A stretch of DNA of 64,000 nt, from contig NZ_CP029256.1 in the NCBI RefSeq assembly GCF_003628755.1, positions 2,437,585-2,501,584 on the forward strand, read 5' to 3'. The translations under genes and the position numbers were made by a program. The DNA is from Christensenella minuta (lineage in GTDB: Bacteria > Bacillota > Clostridia > Christensenellales > Christensenellaceae). The stretch's first letter is position 1; every line of letters begins with the position of its first letter. The notes beneath the pieces are model-generated. The model was not told where the DNA came from and ran no database searches. It was given only the letters and a program-made list of their open reading frames with translations. Shown piece by piece: positions 17,248 through 24,848 of the stretch.

Positions 17248-18279
17248 ATGGCTAAATTCAGATTTACAGTAGGACCGTGGAACGTTCACGAAGGAAACGA
17301 AACGTTTGGACCGGGGATCCGCCCGTCGATACCGCTTGAGGAAAAGATCAAAACATTTGCAGAGATCGGCATGGACGGCGTGCAGTTCCATGATGACGAC
17401 GCAGTTCCGGATATGAACAACATGACCGAGCAGGCGATCATCGATTACGCAAAAGACGTAAAGGCGATGCTCGACAAATACGGTCTTTTTGCAGAATTCG
17501 TTGCGCCGCGCCTTTGGTTCGACGCGCATACGAATGACGGCGGCTTTACGGCAAGCAGGAAAGAAGACTACGATTTCGCGATCTGGCGCGCGCTGCGCTC
17601 CGTCGATATCGCAAAAGCGCTCGGCACCAAAAAAGTGCAGCTGTGGCTGGCACGCGAAGGCACGCTGTGCGCGGAAGGCAAGAACCCGGTAGAAAAGATT
17701 ATCCAGATGCGCGATGCGTTTGATACGATCCTGAAATACGATCCGGACGTACAGATCCTGATCGAGCCCAAGCCTAACGAACCGATCGACAGAAGCTATT
17801 GCGGAACGGCAGGGCATGCCCTTGCGGTAGGCGCGCAGACGGTCGATCCGTCCCGCGTGGGCCTGTGCATCGAGAGCGCCCACTCCATCCTCGCAGGGCT
17901 CGACCCGGCGGCCGATATGGCGTTTGCCATCGCATGGGGCAAGCTGTGGGGCGTTCACCTCAATGACCAGAACGGGATCCGCTACGACCAGGATAAGACC
18001 TTCGGCGCCGAGAATCTGCGTGCGGACTTCAATCAGGTCAAGGTTCTGTATGAAAACAACTTCGGCGACAATGGCGAATGCGTAGGCCTCGACGTAAAGG
18101 CAATGCGCACGCAGCCTGCGGAAGACTGCTACCGCCACATCATCAACAGCAAGCGCACCTTCGAGCTGCTGCTCGAAAAGGTCAAGAAATTCGATTACAA
18201 GTTCCAGGAAGAATGCGTAAAGACTCAGAATTTCGAGAAGCTCGAAATGTACGTGATCGAGCTGCTGCTGAACGGCTGA
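17248..18279 (+). CDS. Divergent xylose-isomerase-like sugar isomerase
   Basis: A 343-aa homologue of the short (class I) xylose isomerases. The start RFTVGPWNVHEGNETFG, VQFHDDDAVP, LIEPKPNEPID (Glu/Lys near 171-173), CIESAHSILAGL (Glu/His near 209-212) and GIRYDQDKTFGAENLR align with that family. Two key positions differ: the catalytic His of LFTHPVFKDGAFT is replaced (LWFDAHTNDGGFT), and the Asp of HIDLN appears as His (GVHLN). It is therefore probably not a standard xylose isomerase and may act on another aldose or ketose. AGGAGGGA precedes ATG 17248. It lies downstream of the AraC regulator. Confidence 0.88.
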   Translation: MAKFRFTVGPWNVHEGNETFGPGIRPSIPLEEKIKTFAEIGMDGVQFHDDDAVPDMNNMTEQAIIDYAKDVKAMLDKYGLFAEFVAPRLWFDAHTNDGGFTASRKEDYDFAIWRALRSVDIAKALGTKKVQLWLAREGTLCAEGKNPVEKIIQMRDAFDTILKYDPDVQILIEPKPNEPIDRSYCGTAGHALAVGAQTVDPSRVGLCIESAHSILAGLDPAADMAFAIAWGKLWGVHLNDQNGIRYDQDKTFGAENLRADFNQVKVLYENNFGDNGECVGLDVKAMRTQPAEDCYRHIINSKRTFELLLEKVKKFDYKFQEECVKTQNFEKLEMYVIELLLNG

Positions 18280-18294
18280 ACTTAAAAAACCAAA

Positions 18295-18330
18295 CAAAAG
18301 CATTGGCCGCAAGCGGCCAATGCTTTTGCT
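18295..18330 (+). terminator. Terminator after the isomerase gene
   Basis: A perfect 16-bp inverted repeat (CAAAAGCATTGGCCGC with its complement at 18313-18328). A TATAAT just downstream (18332) may serve the next gene. Confidence 0.85.
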
Positions 18331-18395
18331 GTTATAATGGACTTGCGGCAGGGCGAACCTGAATGGAATCGCAGAAACAGCGGAGGAAAAAGACA

Positions 18396-19544
18396 ATGAA
18401 ACAAGCGGTAATGTACGGTGCGGGGAACATTGGCAGGGGCTTCATCGGAAAAACACTTTCGGAAAGCGGATACGAGGTCTGCTTCCTCGATATCGTGCCG
18501 GAGGTGATCGAGGCGTTCAATAAGGACCACGAATACCGGGTGCGTATCGTCTCGAACGAAGGACAGCGGCTCGATACGGTAAAACATGTGCGCGCCGTAG
18601 ACGCGAATACGAAGGAAGCGATCCAAACCATCGCGGCATGCGATATCATGGCGAGTGCGGTGGGTGTGAATGTGCTTCCGCATATCGCGGAAAACATTGC
18701 CAAGGGCATGCGCCTGCGGATGCGGGAAAGCGGCAGGCCGCTTGACATCATCCTTGCGGAAAACCAACTCGACGCAGACAAGATCATGCGGGGATATATT
18801 TACCAATATCTCAACGAGGACGAGAAAAAGTGGGCGGACGAAAATCTTGGCCTGGTGGAAGCGTCCATCGGCCGCATGGTGCCCCCGCTTTCCCCGGAAG
18901 AACGCGCGGGCGATCCGCTCCTCATTGCGGTGGAGCCATACTGCCAGCTTCCCGTCGACAAAGAGGCGTTCCGCGGCGGTATCCCGGACATCAAAGGACT
19001 CGTTCCATACGCTCCTTTTTCGTTCTATATCCGCCGCAAGCTGTTCGTGCACAATATGGGCCATGCGATCTGCGCATACCTTGGCTGGCTGAGGGGATAT
19101 GAATATATCTATGAGGCGGTGGCGGACGATAGGATCAAAAGCACCGCGCAGGCCGCTATGGACGGCAGCGCGACGGCGCTTAGCAAGGAATACGGCGTGC
19201 CGGAAAGCGAACTTAAGGACCATGTACGCGACCTCCTTTCCCGTTTCGGAAACAAGGCGCTCCGTGATACGACGACGCGCGTAGGCGCGGACCCGGTGCG
19301 CAAGCTGCGCCGTGACGACCGCCTCGTGGGCGCGGCGCTCTACTGCATGGAGCAGGGGATCGACCCGGCCGCTATCGTGACCGGAATCGCGGCGGCGCTC
19401 CGGTTCGCGCCGGAAGGCGATAAAGCCGCCGCCGAGCTTCAGGCCGCGCTGAAGACGGACGGCATTGACGCTGTGATCGAGAAATACATGGGAATCCCGG
19501 CGTCCGGGGAGCTCGCACAGCTGATTAAAAAAGAAATGGCCTGA
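18396..19544 (+). CDS. mtlD: Mannitol-1-phosphate 5-dehydrogenase family protein
   Basis: 382 aa, the usual length of MtlD, which interconverts mannitol 1-phosphate and fructose 6-phosphate with NAD. The N-terminal nucleotide-binding motif is VMYGAGNIGRGFIGKTL (5-21). DIILAENQLDA near 118 and the catalytic-lysine region (YIRRKLFVHNMGHAICAYLG near 213-232) fit the long-chain polyol dehydrogenase family. CGGAGG lies before ATG 18396. No PTS mannitol genes are nearby, so the true substrate may be another hexitol phosphate made in this island. Confidence 0.88.
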   Translation: MKQAVMYGAGNIGRGFIGKTLSESGYEVCFLDIVPEVIEAFNKDHEYRVRIVSNEGQRLDTVKHVRAVDANTKEAIQTIAACDIMASAVGVNVLPHIAENIAKGMRLRMRESGRPLDIILAENQLDADKIMRGYIYQYLNEDEKKWADENLGLVEASIGRMVPPLSPEERAGDPLLIAVEPYCQLPVDKEAFRGGIPDIKGLVPYAPFSFYIRRKLFVHNMGHAICAYLGWLRGYEYIYEAVADDRIKSTAQAAMDGSATALSKEYGVPESELKDHVRDLLSRFGNKALRDTTTRVGADPVRKLRRDDRLVGAALYCMEQGIDPAAIVTGIAAALRFAPEGDKAAAELQAALKTDGIDAVIEKYMGIPASGELAQLIKKEMA

Positions 19545-19554
19545 GGAAAAATGA

Positions 19555-19597
19555 AAAAGACTGCTTTCCTGACAATAAAAGGAAACAGTCTTTTTTT
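19555..19597 (+). terminator. Terminator after mtlD
   Basis: AAAAAGACTG then TTTCCT pairs with AGGAAA then CAGTCTTTTT across a short loop, running into a T-tract. Confidence 0.85.
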
Positions 19598-19664
19598 ATT
19601 TCGCTATGAAAGCACGGTGCGCCCGCCTTGTATGCCTTCGGCACGCGTATGGGCGGCAAGCGCG

Positions 19665-19847
19665 TCAGTCCGAGCACGATTCGCTGCGCTTGCGGTTCAA
19701 AAGATAATCCATTTCCGCATCGGAGATTTCCACATTATACGCCTGCGCAACGCGGTTAATGTCTTCCGGCGTCTCGCACTCCTCGAGCGCGCCAAGGATC
19801 AGGTCTTTATTCACTTCGTTGATATGGTCGAATATTTTTTCAAACAT
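19665..19847 (-). CDS. Small acidic protein, Nif11-like in part
   Basis: A 60-aa protein with an excellent ribosome-binding site (GGAGGT, 7 bases before the ATG at 19847). It is acidic and helical (MFEKIFDHINEVNKDLILG, then ALEECETPEDINRVAQAY and NVEISDAEMDYLL). The pattern resembles Nif11-type leader domains, but the match is from memory and no cyclase, protease or core peptide is nearby. It may be a small housekeeping protein. Longer in-frame extension to 20042 is not supported by codon pattern. Confidence 0.55.
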   Translation of the reverse strand: MFEKIFDHINEVNKDLILGALEECETPEDINRVAQAYNVEISDAEMDYLLNRKRSESCSD

Positions 19848-20131
19848 TTTGTTTACCTCCGTTCCTCTATCATTCGTGGACACAAAAGGGCCGGTTCTAA
19901 CAAATGTTTTTGGGATTTTTTCAGGAAATACGGTTTTCCCGCGCCCTTTGGAAGCGGAAGAAGGATGCAGGCTTTTTCCCGGGCGGGCCTGGCCGCGGCC
20001 GCCGGCCCTGTTCCCGGCGCCGCCTGCGGCAGGGATTATCACGCCCGGGGGGATGATTCTTTGGAAAACGCATTGAATTGCGGAGCAAACAACGGTAAAA
20101 TAGTATCCGGAAAACGGAAGGATGCTGTTTT

Positions 20132-20290
20132 ATGAAGTCGGTTCCCGGCAAAAAATTGAATATCCGTTTCGCAGGGACGGTAAAAAAGGCCTTCCTTACG
20201 GCGTTTCCCAAGACCCTCCCAATCTTTGCGGGCTTCTGGTTCCTGGGGCTTACCTACGGTATCTATATGAACGTATCCGCTTTCCCTTAG
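20132..20290 (+). pseudogene. azlC: azlC 5' fragment, interrupted by mobile element
   Basis: The 52 codons from ATG 20132 encode the start of an AzlC-type branched-chain amino acid exporter subunit (AFPKTLPIFAGFWFLGLTYG then IYMNVS). After the codon TCC (20276-20278) host sequence stops, and the frame runs into element DNA and a TAG at 20288. The rest of the gene resumes in the same frame at 28990 (SGFSFWYPMLMSL). Joining the two at the shared TCCG gives an uninterrupted azlC, so this copy is a clean insertional knockout and not decay. Confidence 0.88.
20270..20290. other. attL junction of the mobile element
   Basis: Host azlC sequence up to TCCG (20276-20279), then element sequence CTTTCCCTTAG. 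The arm TTTCCC is complementary to GGGAAA at the other end. Confidence 0.75.
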
Positions 20291-20312
20291 TTAAAGATAT
20301 GAACCCTCATTA

Positions 20313-20507
20313 TCAGTCTACTTTTCCAATAAATCGGTAGTATATCTCAATTTCCTGTATTCTTTCATTACCCTCATTCGTTGCTGCTTCGTGAATGAGG
20401 ATTTTTTCTATCATTGCATTTAATAACGGTGCTGTCAGTTCCTTTGGTACAGAATACTCTTTGATTAACTCAATCCACTTTTCAGCACCTATCATATCCT
20501 GTTCCAT
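20313..20507 (-). pseudogene. C-terminal part of the serine recombinase, separated by a frameshift
   Basis: Sixty-four residues (QDMIGAEKWIELIKEY through IEIYYRFIGKVD) match the usual C-terminal end of Tn4451/TnpX-type large serine recombinases. They lie in a different frame from the main part of the gene, which stops at 20525. In this frame the reading continues upstream as PKIREELSKMEQD, so a single base deletion around 20525-20545 explains the split. Confidence 0.75.
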
Positions 20508-20524
20508 TTTACTTAGTTCTTCTC

Positions 20525-21931
20525 TTATCTTAGGTTCGTTATCTGCTGTTCCAGTTCTATTTGTTCTTTTTGATACTTGCTAGACAACATCACAAAATTT
20601 CGCTCCGTTATCTTCTCACCGGCTCTATCTTCATACATTTTCACAAACAGACGGTCAATCTCATTTTGTCGGTTCTCAGCTTTCTTCAAGGCACTTGCTT
20701 TTTTCTTCTTTTCCCGTATTCGCTCTGCATTGCCGACTTTCTGTATCTTGTTCAATACCTTTTCTTCGTCCTGCTGTACTGCCTTAGCCCAATACTGCAA
20801 GCGTTCCAATACGGCTTGATACAATACATCATAACGGATATAGTGCATGGAACAATTACCTTTGCCAAACTGTCCATAGTAACTGCAAGCATAATAACTG
20901 TAAGGCGTTTTATTTGCCTTATTTGTCGCAAACCGCATAGACCAGCCACAATCCGCACACTTGACAAGCCCTGCAAATATCGGCGTTGCCTTTTCCTTTG
21001 TCTGTCTGCGTCTTGATTTTATCTGCTCCTGCACACGATAGAACACTTCCTTGTCAATAATCGGCTCATGCGTGTTTTCTACTCGAAACCACTCACTTTC
21101 GGGCTTACGCACTTTCTTTTTACTCTTGAACGATACCGTAGACTTCATATTGTGAACGCTGTTTCCTATATAAACCTCATTTTTCAATATCGCCTTGATA
21201 TGAGCAATCGTCCACTCGTAACGCTTGCTTTCGGGTTTGCCCTCAAAGATGTGCGCAAAAGTATCATACCTTGTAAAATTCAGCCATGCTGGTGTAGGAA
21301 TTTTTTCTTCTCGCAGTATCTTTGTGATTTTGGCACTTCCATAACCTTGAAAGGCTAGGGAAAAGATTTTTTCAACAATCCATTTTGTTTCCTCATCAAT
21401 CAACAGTTTGCCTTTGATGTCAGGGTGTTTCTTATATCCTAACGGAGCATAAGCACCATAATGAGCACCTTCTGCAAATTTTGTCTTAAAGGCAGATTTT
21501 ACTTTACGGCTTGTATCTCTAGCCACCCATTCATTGATAATGTTCTTAAATGGTGCAATCTCACTTTCGCCTTTTTCGCTGTCTACACCGTCGTCAATCG
21601 CTATGTAACGGACATTATGACTAGGAAAATACAATTCTGTATATTGTCCTGTCATAATGTAATTTCTGCCAAGACGGGAAAGGTCTTTCGTTACAACACA
21701 GTTGATTTTTCCTGCCTCTATATCCTCAATCATTCTTTGAAAGCTCGGTCTTTCAAAATTTGTTCCCGACCAGCCGTCATCAATATATTCATCAATGACA
21801 TTCAAATGATGTTCTTTTGCATATAGACGCAACATACTTCTCTGTGTGGTAATGCTGGAACTTTCGCCCTGTAATTCATCATCTCGGCTCAACCTAAGAT
21901 AAAGTGCAGTATTGTAAATCTGTTGTTTCAT
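20525..21931 (-). CDS. Large serine recombinase (integrase), lacking its C-terminal end by frameshift
   Basis: 468 aa of a site-specific recombinase that integrates and excises the element. It has an N-terminal resolvase domain (ALYLRLSRDDELQGESSSI with catalytic Ser near 15, VTKDLSRLGRNYIMTG near 82), a central recombinase domain (PLGYKKHPDIKGKLLIDEE), a zinc ribbon (CADCGWSMRF, then CSYYGQFGKGNC) and a coiled-coil region rich in Lys/Glu. It ends early at 20525. The missing 65-70 residues follow in another frame. Start at ATG 21931 behind GGAGG. The remaining protein might still bind DNA. Full activity is doubtful. Confidence 0.88.
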   Translation of the reverse strand: MKQQIYNTALYLRLSRDDELQGESSSITTQRSMLRLYAKEHHLNVIDEYIDDGWSGTNFERPSFQRMIEDIEAGKINCVVTKDLSRLGRNYIMTGQYTELYFPSHNVRYIAIDDGVDSEKGESEIAPFKNIINEWVARDTSRKVKSAFKTKFAEGAHYGAYAPLGYKKHPDIKGKLLIDEETKWIVEKIFSLAFQGYGSAKITKILREEKIPTPAWLNFTRYDTFAHIFEGKPESKRYEWTIAHIKAILKNEVYIGNSVHNMKSTVSFKSKKKVRKPESEWFRVENTHEPIIDKEVFYRVQEQIKSRRRQTKEKATPIFAGLVKCADCGWSMRFATNKANKTPYSYYACSYYGQFGKGNCSMHYIRYDVLYQAVLERLQYWAKAVQQDEEKVLNKIQKVGNAERIREKKKKASALKKAENRQNEIDRLFVKMYEDRAGEKITERNFVMLSSKYQKEQIELEQQITNLR

Positions 21932-21950
21932 TGTCAGTTATCCTCCTTTA

Positions 21951-22007
21951 TAACTAACCCGTGTTTACAATACCTGCTTGCAAGTAAAGTATAACACGGG
22001 TTCTTTT
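21951..22007 (-). promoter_or_regulatory. Recombinase promoter region with inverted repeat
   Basis: AACCCGTGT (21956-21964) and ACACGGGTT (21994-22002) form a 9-bp inverted repeat enclosing TTATACT on the minus strand, a likely -10 for the recombinase gene. On the plus strand the same structure followed by CTTTTT could terminate transcription. Part of it is repeated near the right end of the element (28938-28961). Confidence 0.5.
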
Positions 22008-22042
22008 TGTCATTCAATCTATTTCTTACAACTGCACCTATT

Positions 22043-22456
22043 TTATGCGATTGTCTGCTTTGCTTTTTCCAGCATGACATCAGTTAAAAGTTCTTCCATT
22101 GTCTTTCCCTTTTCGGAAAAATGCTCTTTTACAACAATCTTTGTCTTTCCTCTGTTGCCAATGCCACATTTGTTATTTTTCTTTTGAATTGTTTTTACAG
22201 TATCAGCAATAACACATACCCCCTTTCCGTAAAATTTTTTAAGCAATTCAACGGCTTTTGTCATAGCCCACAGGAGTTCCACCTCTGCATAGTTCTTATG
22301 TAGCCGTACCCATTGCGTGCGACGACGCTCTGAACGCTCAAGCTGTGGCTGTACGGGGGTATCATTATTGACAGCACAGGTCATGGCGATAAAAGAAGAC
22401 AAGTCTTTTACAAGAGTACAAATAGTTTTCGCTCGCTTTTGCAGGGGAAAGGTCAT
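22043..22456 (-). CDS. Hypothetical mobile-element protein with TnpW-like C-terminus
   Basis: An open frame of 137 codons. The last 45 residues (GKTKIVVKEHFSEKGKTMEE onward) resemble small TnpW-type proteins encoded next to TnpX-family recombinases. The N-terminal part has no recognised relative and no good ribosome-binding site, so the real protein may be shorter or the frame may be a fusion remnant. It lies just upstream of the recombinase gene on the same strand. Confidence 0.4.
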   Translation of the reverse strand: MTFPLQKRAKTICTLVKDLSSFIAMTCAVNNDTPVQPQLERSERRRTQWVRLHKNYAEVELLWAMTKAVELLKKFYGKGVCVIADTVKTIQKKNNKCGIGNRGKTKIVVKEHFSEKGKTMEELLTDVMLEKAKQTIA

Positions 22457-22544
22457 GGCGTATTTGTTTCAACGGCTCGCTGTCTGTCAAACGTATTGAA
22501 CTGCTTTATTCAGTTGTCAAAGAACCCGAAAGAAGAAAATCATT

Positions 22545-23200
22545 CCTTTTTCACTACTATCTGTACGGCAAACGTCCATTGGCTAAGTTAGAATAGAAAA
22601 AAGTTCAAAAATCTTTTCCTGCACCATATAGGGATAGAAGTTGTCGTTTTGCTAAGTTGATGATGAAAAAAGATTGTTCTTCTTTTCACACCCTAACTAC
22701 CCTTGCAATACCGTTACTGCCAACTATGGAATGAAATATTTTCTTTGCTCCATATAGGGAACGGAAACCATGAATTGTTAAGTTGAGAAGAAAGCATTTT
22801 CCTCTTTTCATAGAACACTGACCACTAATTATGAATTTCCGACATTTTTCACAATTTTTTTCTTCTATCAAATCATATAAGGACAGCAATCCCCGATTTA
22901 ATGACTTGTTCCCTAGAAAAGTTTAGATTTCCTCAACTTCACTCCATATAAGGGATGGAAACCTTGTTTTGTTGCAGATTTTCAAAATAATTTCAATTTC
23001 TTCTTACACTCCGTATCTGTACACCAAATAAAGATTTCATGACCTCATTTCAAAAATAGTTAGATTTCCTTTTCTCGCACCATATCTGTACGCAAGTAGC
23101 CGTTTTGTTGCACATTTAATAAAATAGATTTATTTTTCTTTTTTCACTTCACATAGGGAATGAAAGTGGCTCTTTGCTGACTAAATCTGAAATTTTCCGA
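22545..23200. repeat. Degenerate tandem array, period about 68 bp
   Basis: About ten related units are spaced 60-70 bp apart (near 22552, 22622, 22687, 22747, 22812, 22870, 22939, 23006, 23077, 23147). The better units start with a T-rich stretch then CACTCCATATAGGGATGGAA, with a second conserved patch such as TTTTGCTAAGTTGA about 15 bp on. Units vary greatly, and the array is non-coding. It lies directly after the relaxase gene. Function unknown. Confidence 0.6.
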
Positions 23201-23205
23201 TTACA

Positions 23206-24420
23206 TTAAAAAATACCGTCATTCTCTTGTGGAACAGCGGTATCTATACGTTCTTCTATGGTTGATTTCTCTAATTGTAATAAATGTTTATGCTTGTCTT
23301 TGAGTTCTGCCTGCTCAATCATATCTTTCAATATTGTTGTATGATTTTCTCTGTCTAATGCCTGTACCATTTTTATCGTTGGTGCGACCTGTCTTTGTAG
23401 CCAATGCAATGCCTTTTGTAAGGTGTATGGCTCTGGCTTTGTGGTTAATCGTATCGGCTCTCTGTTTTCTCCTACAAACCACGCCCAATCATCATTTGTT
23501 TTCCATTGACTTTTTGGCTTATCGTCCTCTCTATCAACAAAGCGTACATAATGATTGATAATAGAAAAAGCGGTACGTTTAGCGTCCCGATAGGTCAGTA
23601 AATCTACAACCGCATAATAGGCTCGTTCATTCTTCATACGTATTTCAAAACGGTTCTTAATCTCCGTATCATCAATCTCTGTGCCATTCTTGACATACTG
23701 CTCATAATTCTTCTGATAAGCACACATATATAATTCGCTACTTGTTGAGCCTAAATATAAGGTTTCGCCTGTATTCTTCGGTGTATCATTACCGCATTTC
23801 TCCGTACCGCTGTAATCTTTCTGCATACGGAAGTAGGAAATACATTCGCCTGCCTTGTATTTTTCCTTTAATTTTGGAATATCTAATATCCCTACTCGGT
23901 CATTGATAGCCAAGTCAAGCCGTTTCATCACACTGCCAGCCGTCATACAATCCAGCATGAAGTCATATCATGAGCGTTCCTGTGCCAGCAGATAACTTTC
24001 CATTTGCCGACAACCTCTGCCTTTCAGTTCCAACAGAACCCCTAAATGCTCCTGCATGGAACACATGATGTTGATGTCGCCAAGCACATATTTGCTTTCA
24101 TAGCCGTATTTTCCATAATCTTCATAAAGCATATAGTCTGCTTTCAGTTGTAATACATCACGGATAATCTTTAATGCGTCCGTAGTAGGAAAACGGACAC
24201 GGAAGTAATCAATCAGCAAAAACAACGGTTCTTGCGGATTAAAACGCTCAATCTGTTTTTCTAATGTTTCTTTTAGTTCTTCCGTCAATGGAAGTTTTTC
24301 TTTTTCAATGCGGTTATAATGCTCTCGACTGATACCACAGGCAACGGCAAGTCTTGTTTGTGTAACTCCGTATTCGTCACGTTTACGTTTTAATTCTTCA
24401 ATAAAATCTTTATCATTCAT
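23206..24420 (-). pseudogene. mobT: Relaxase/replication initiator (Tn916 Orf20, MobT, Rep_trans), interrupted by TGA
   Basis: A 404-codon frame in two pieces with the same reading frame. The N-terminal piece (from ATG 24420) has an XRE-type helix-turn-helix (GVTQTRLAVACGISREHYNR near 18-37) and the start of the Rep_trans domain (DYFRVRFPTTDAL). The second piece continues it (RLDLAINDRVGILDIPKL, RFEIRMKNERAYYAVVDLL). The only break is a TGA at 23968-23970 in the context QERS-stop-YDF, where relatives have Trp, so TGG to TGA explains it. This enzyme nicks oriT to start transfer. As written it would be truncated at 150 aa. Confidence 0.88.
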
Positions 24421-24848
24421 TCTTTAATTCCTCCAATCAAAAAAGGCAACTACCGTTTACTGATAATTGCCTGCATTTCTACAAAAGAAAAAGACAATCA
24501 ATTTCTTATTTGAAATCAACTGTCTTTCTTAATGTTATATTCGATTTTTCAAAGTGATAATAACATAATTTATATCACACCATGTAAAATGCGGTTTTGC
24601 CTTGTAAATATAGCGTTTTCCGCTTGTTAGTGTATATTGTCTCTTGTTTTTTGTGCCCCCCTTGTTAGATAACGGGGGCTTGATATGCTCGCCACAGGCT
24701 CGCTCATGGTCGAAGCAATCCAGCCCTTTGCCAGACAAGCTGGCATGGCGTTATTGGCTAAAGCCACGCCACCAGAACTGGATCACTTCTCCCATGCGAG
24801 TGTGTCTGCATTTCCTCACTTTATCTTTCAAGGTTTTCAAGAAAATCC
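24421..24848. other. Non-coding region between relaxase and surface protein, containing the oriT-like repeat
   Basis: AT-rich. Short frames on both strands here appear to be conserved only because they overlap the oriT-like sequence at 24655-24680. A small inverted repeat GGCAA/TTGCC (about 24445-24471) lies just upstream of the relaxase gene. Confidence 0.5.
24655..24680 (-). other. Candidate oriT of Tn916 family
   Basis: On the minus strand the sequence AGCCCCCGTTATCTAACA is followed by AGGGGGGC, an inverted C/G repeat around TATCTAACA. This closely resembles, from memory, the oriT core nicked by Tn916 Orf20. It lies about 235 bp upstream of the matching relaxase gene, as in Tn916. Confidence 0.65.

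Noticed and set aside
22545-23200. CRISPR array
   Set aside because: The spacing of about 68 bp and the GGGATGGAAAC-like end look CRISPR-like, but the would-be repeats differ from unit to unit, conserved patches also occur in the would-be spacers, and no cas gene is present.
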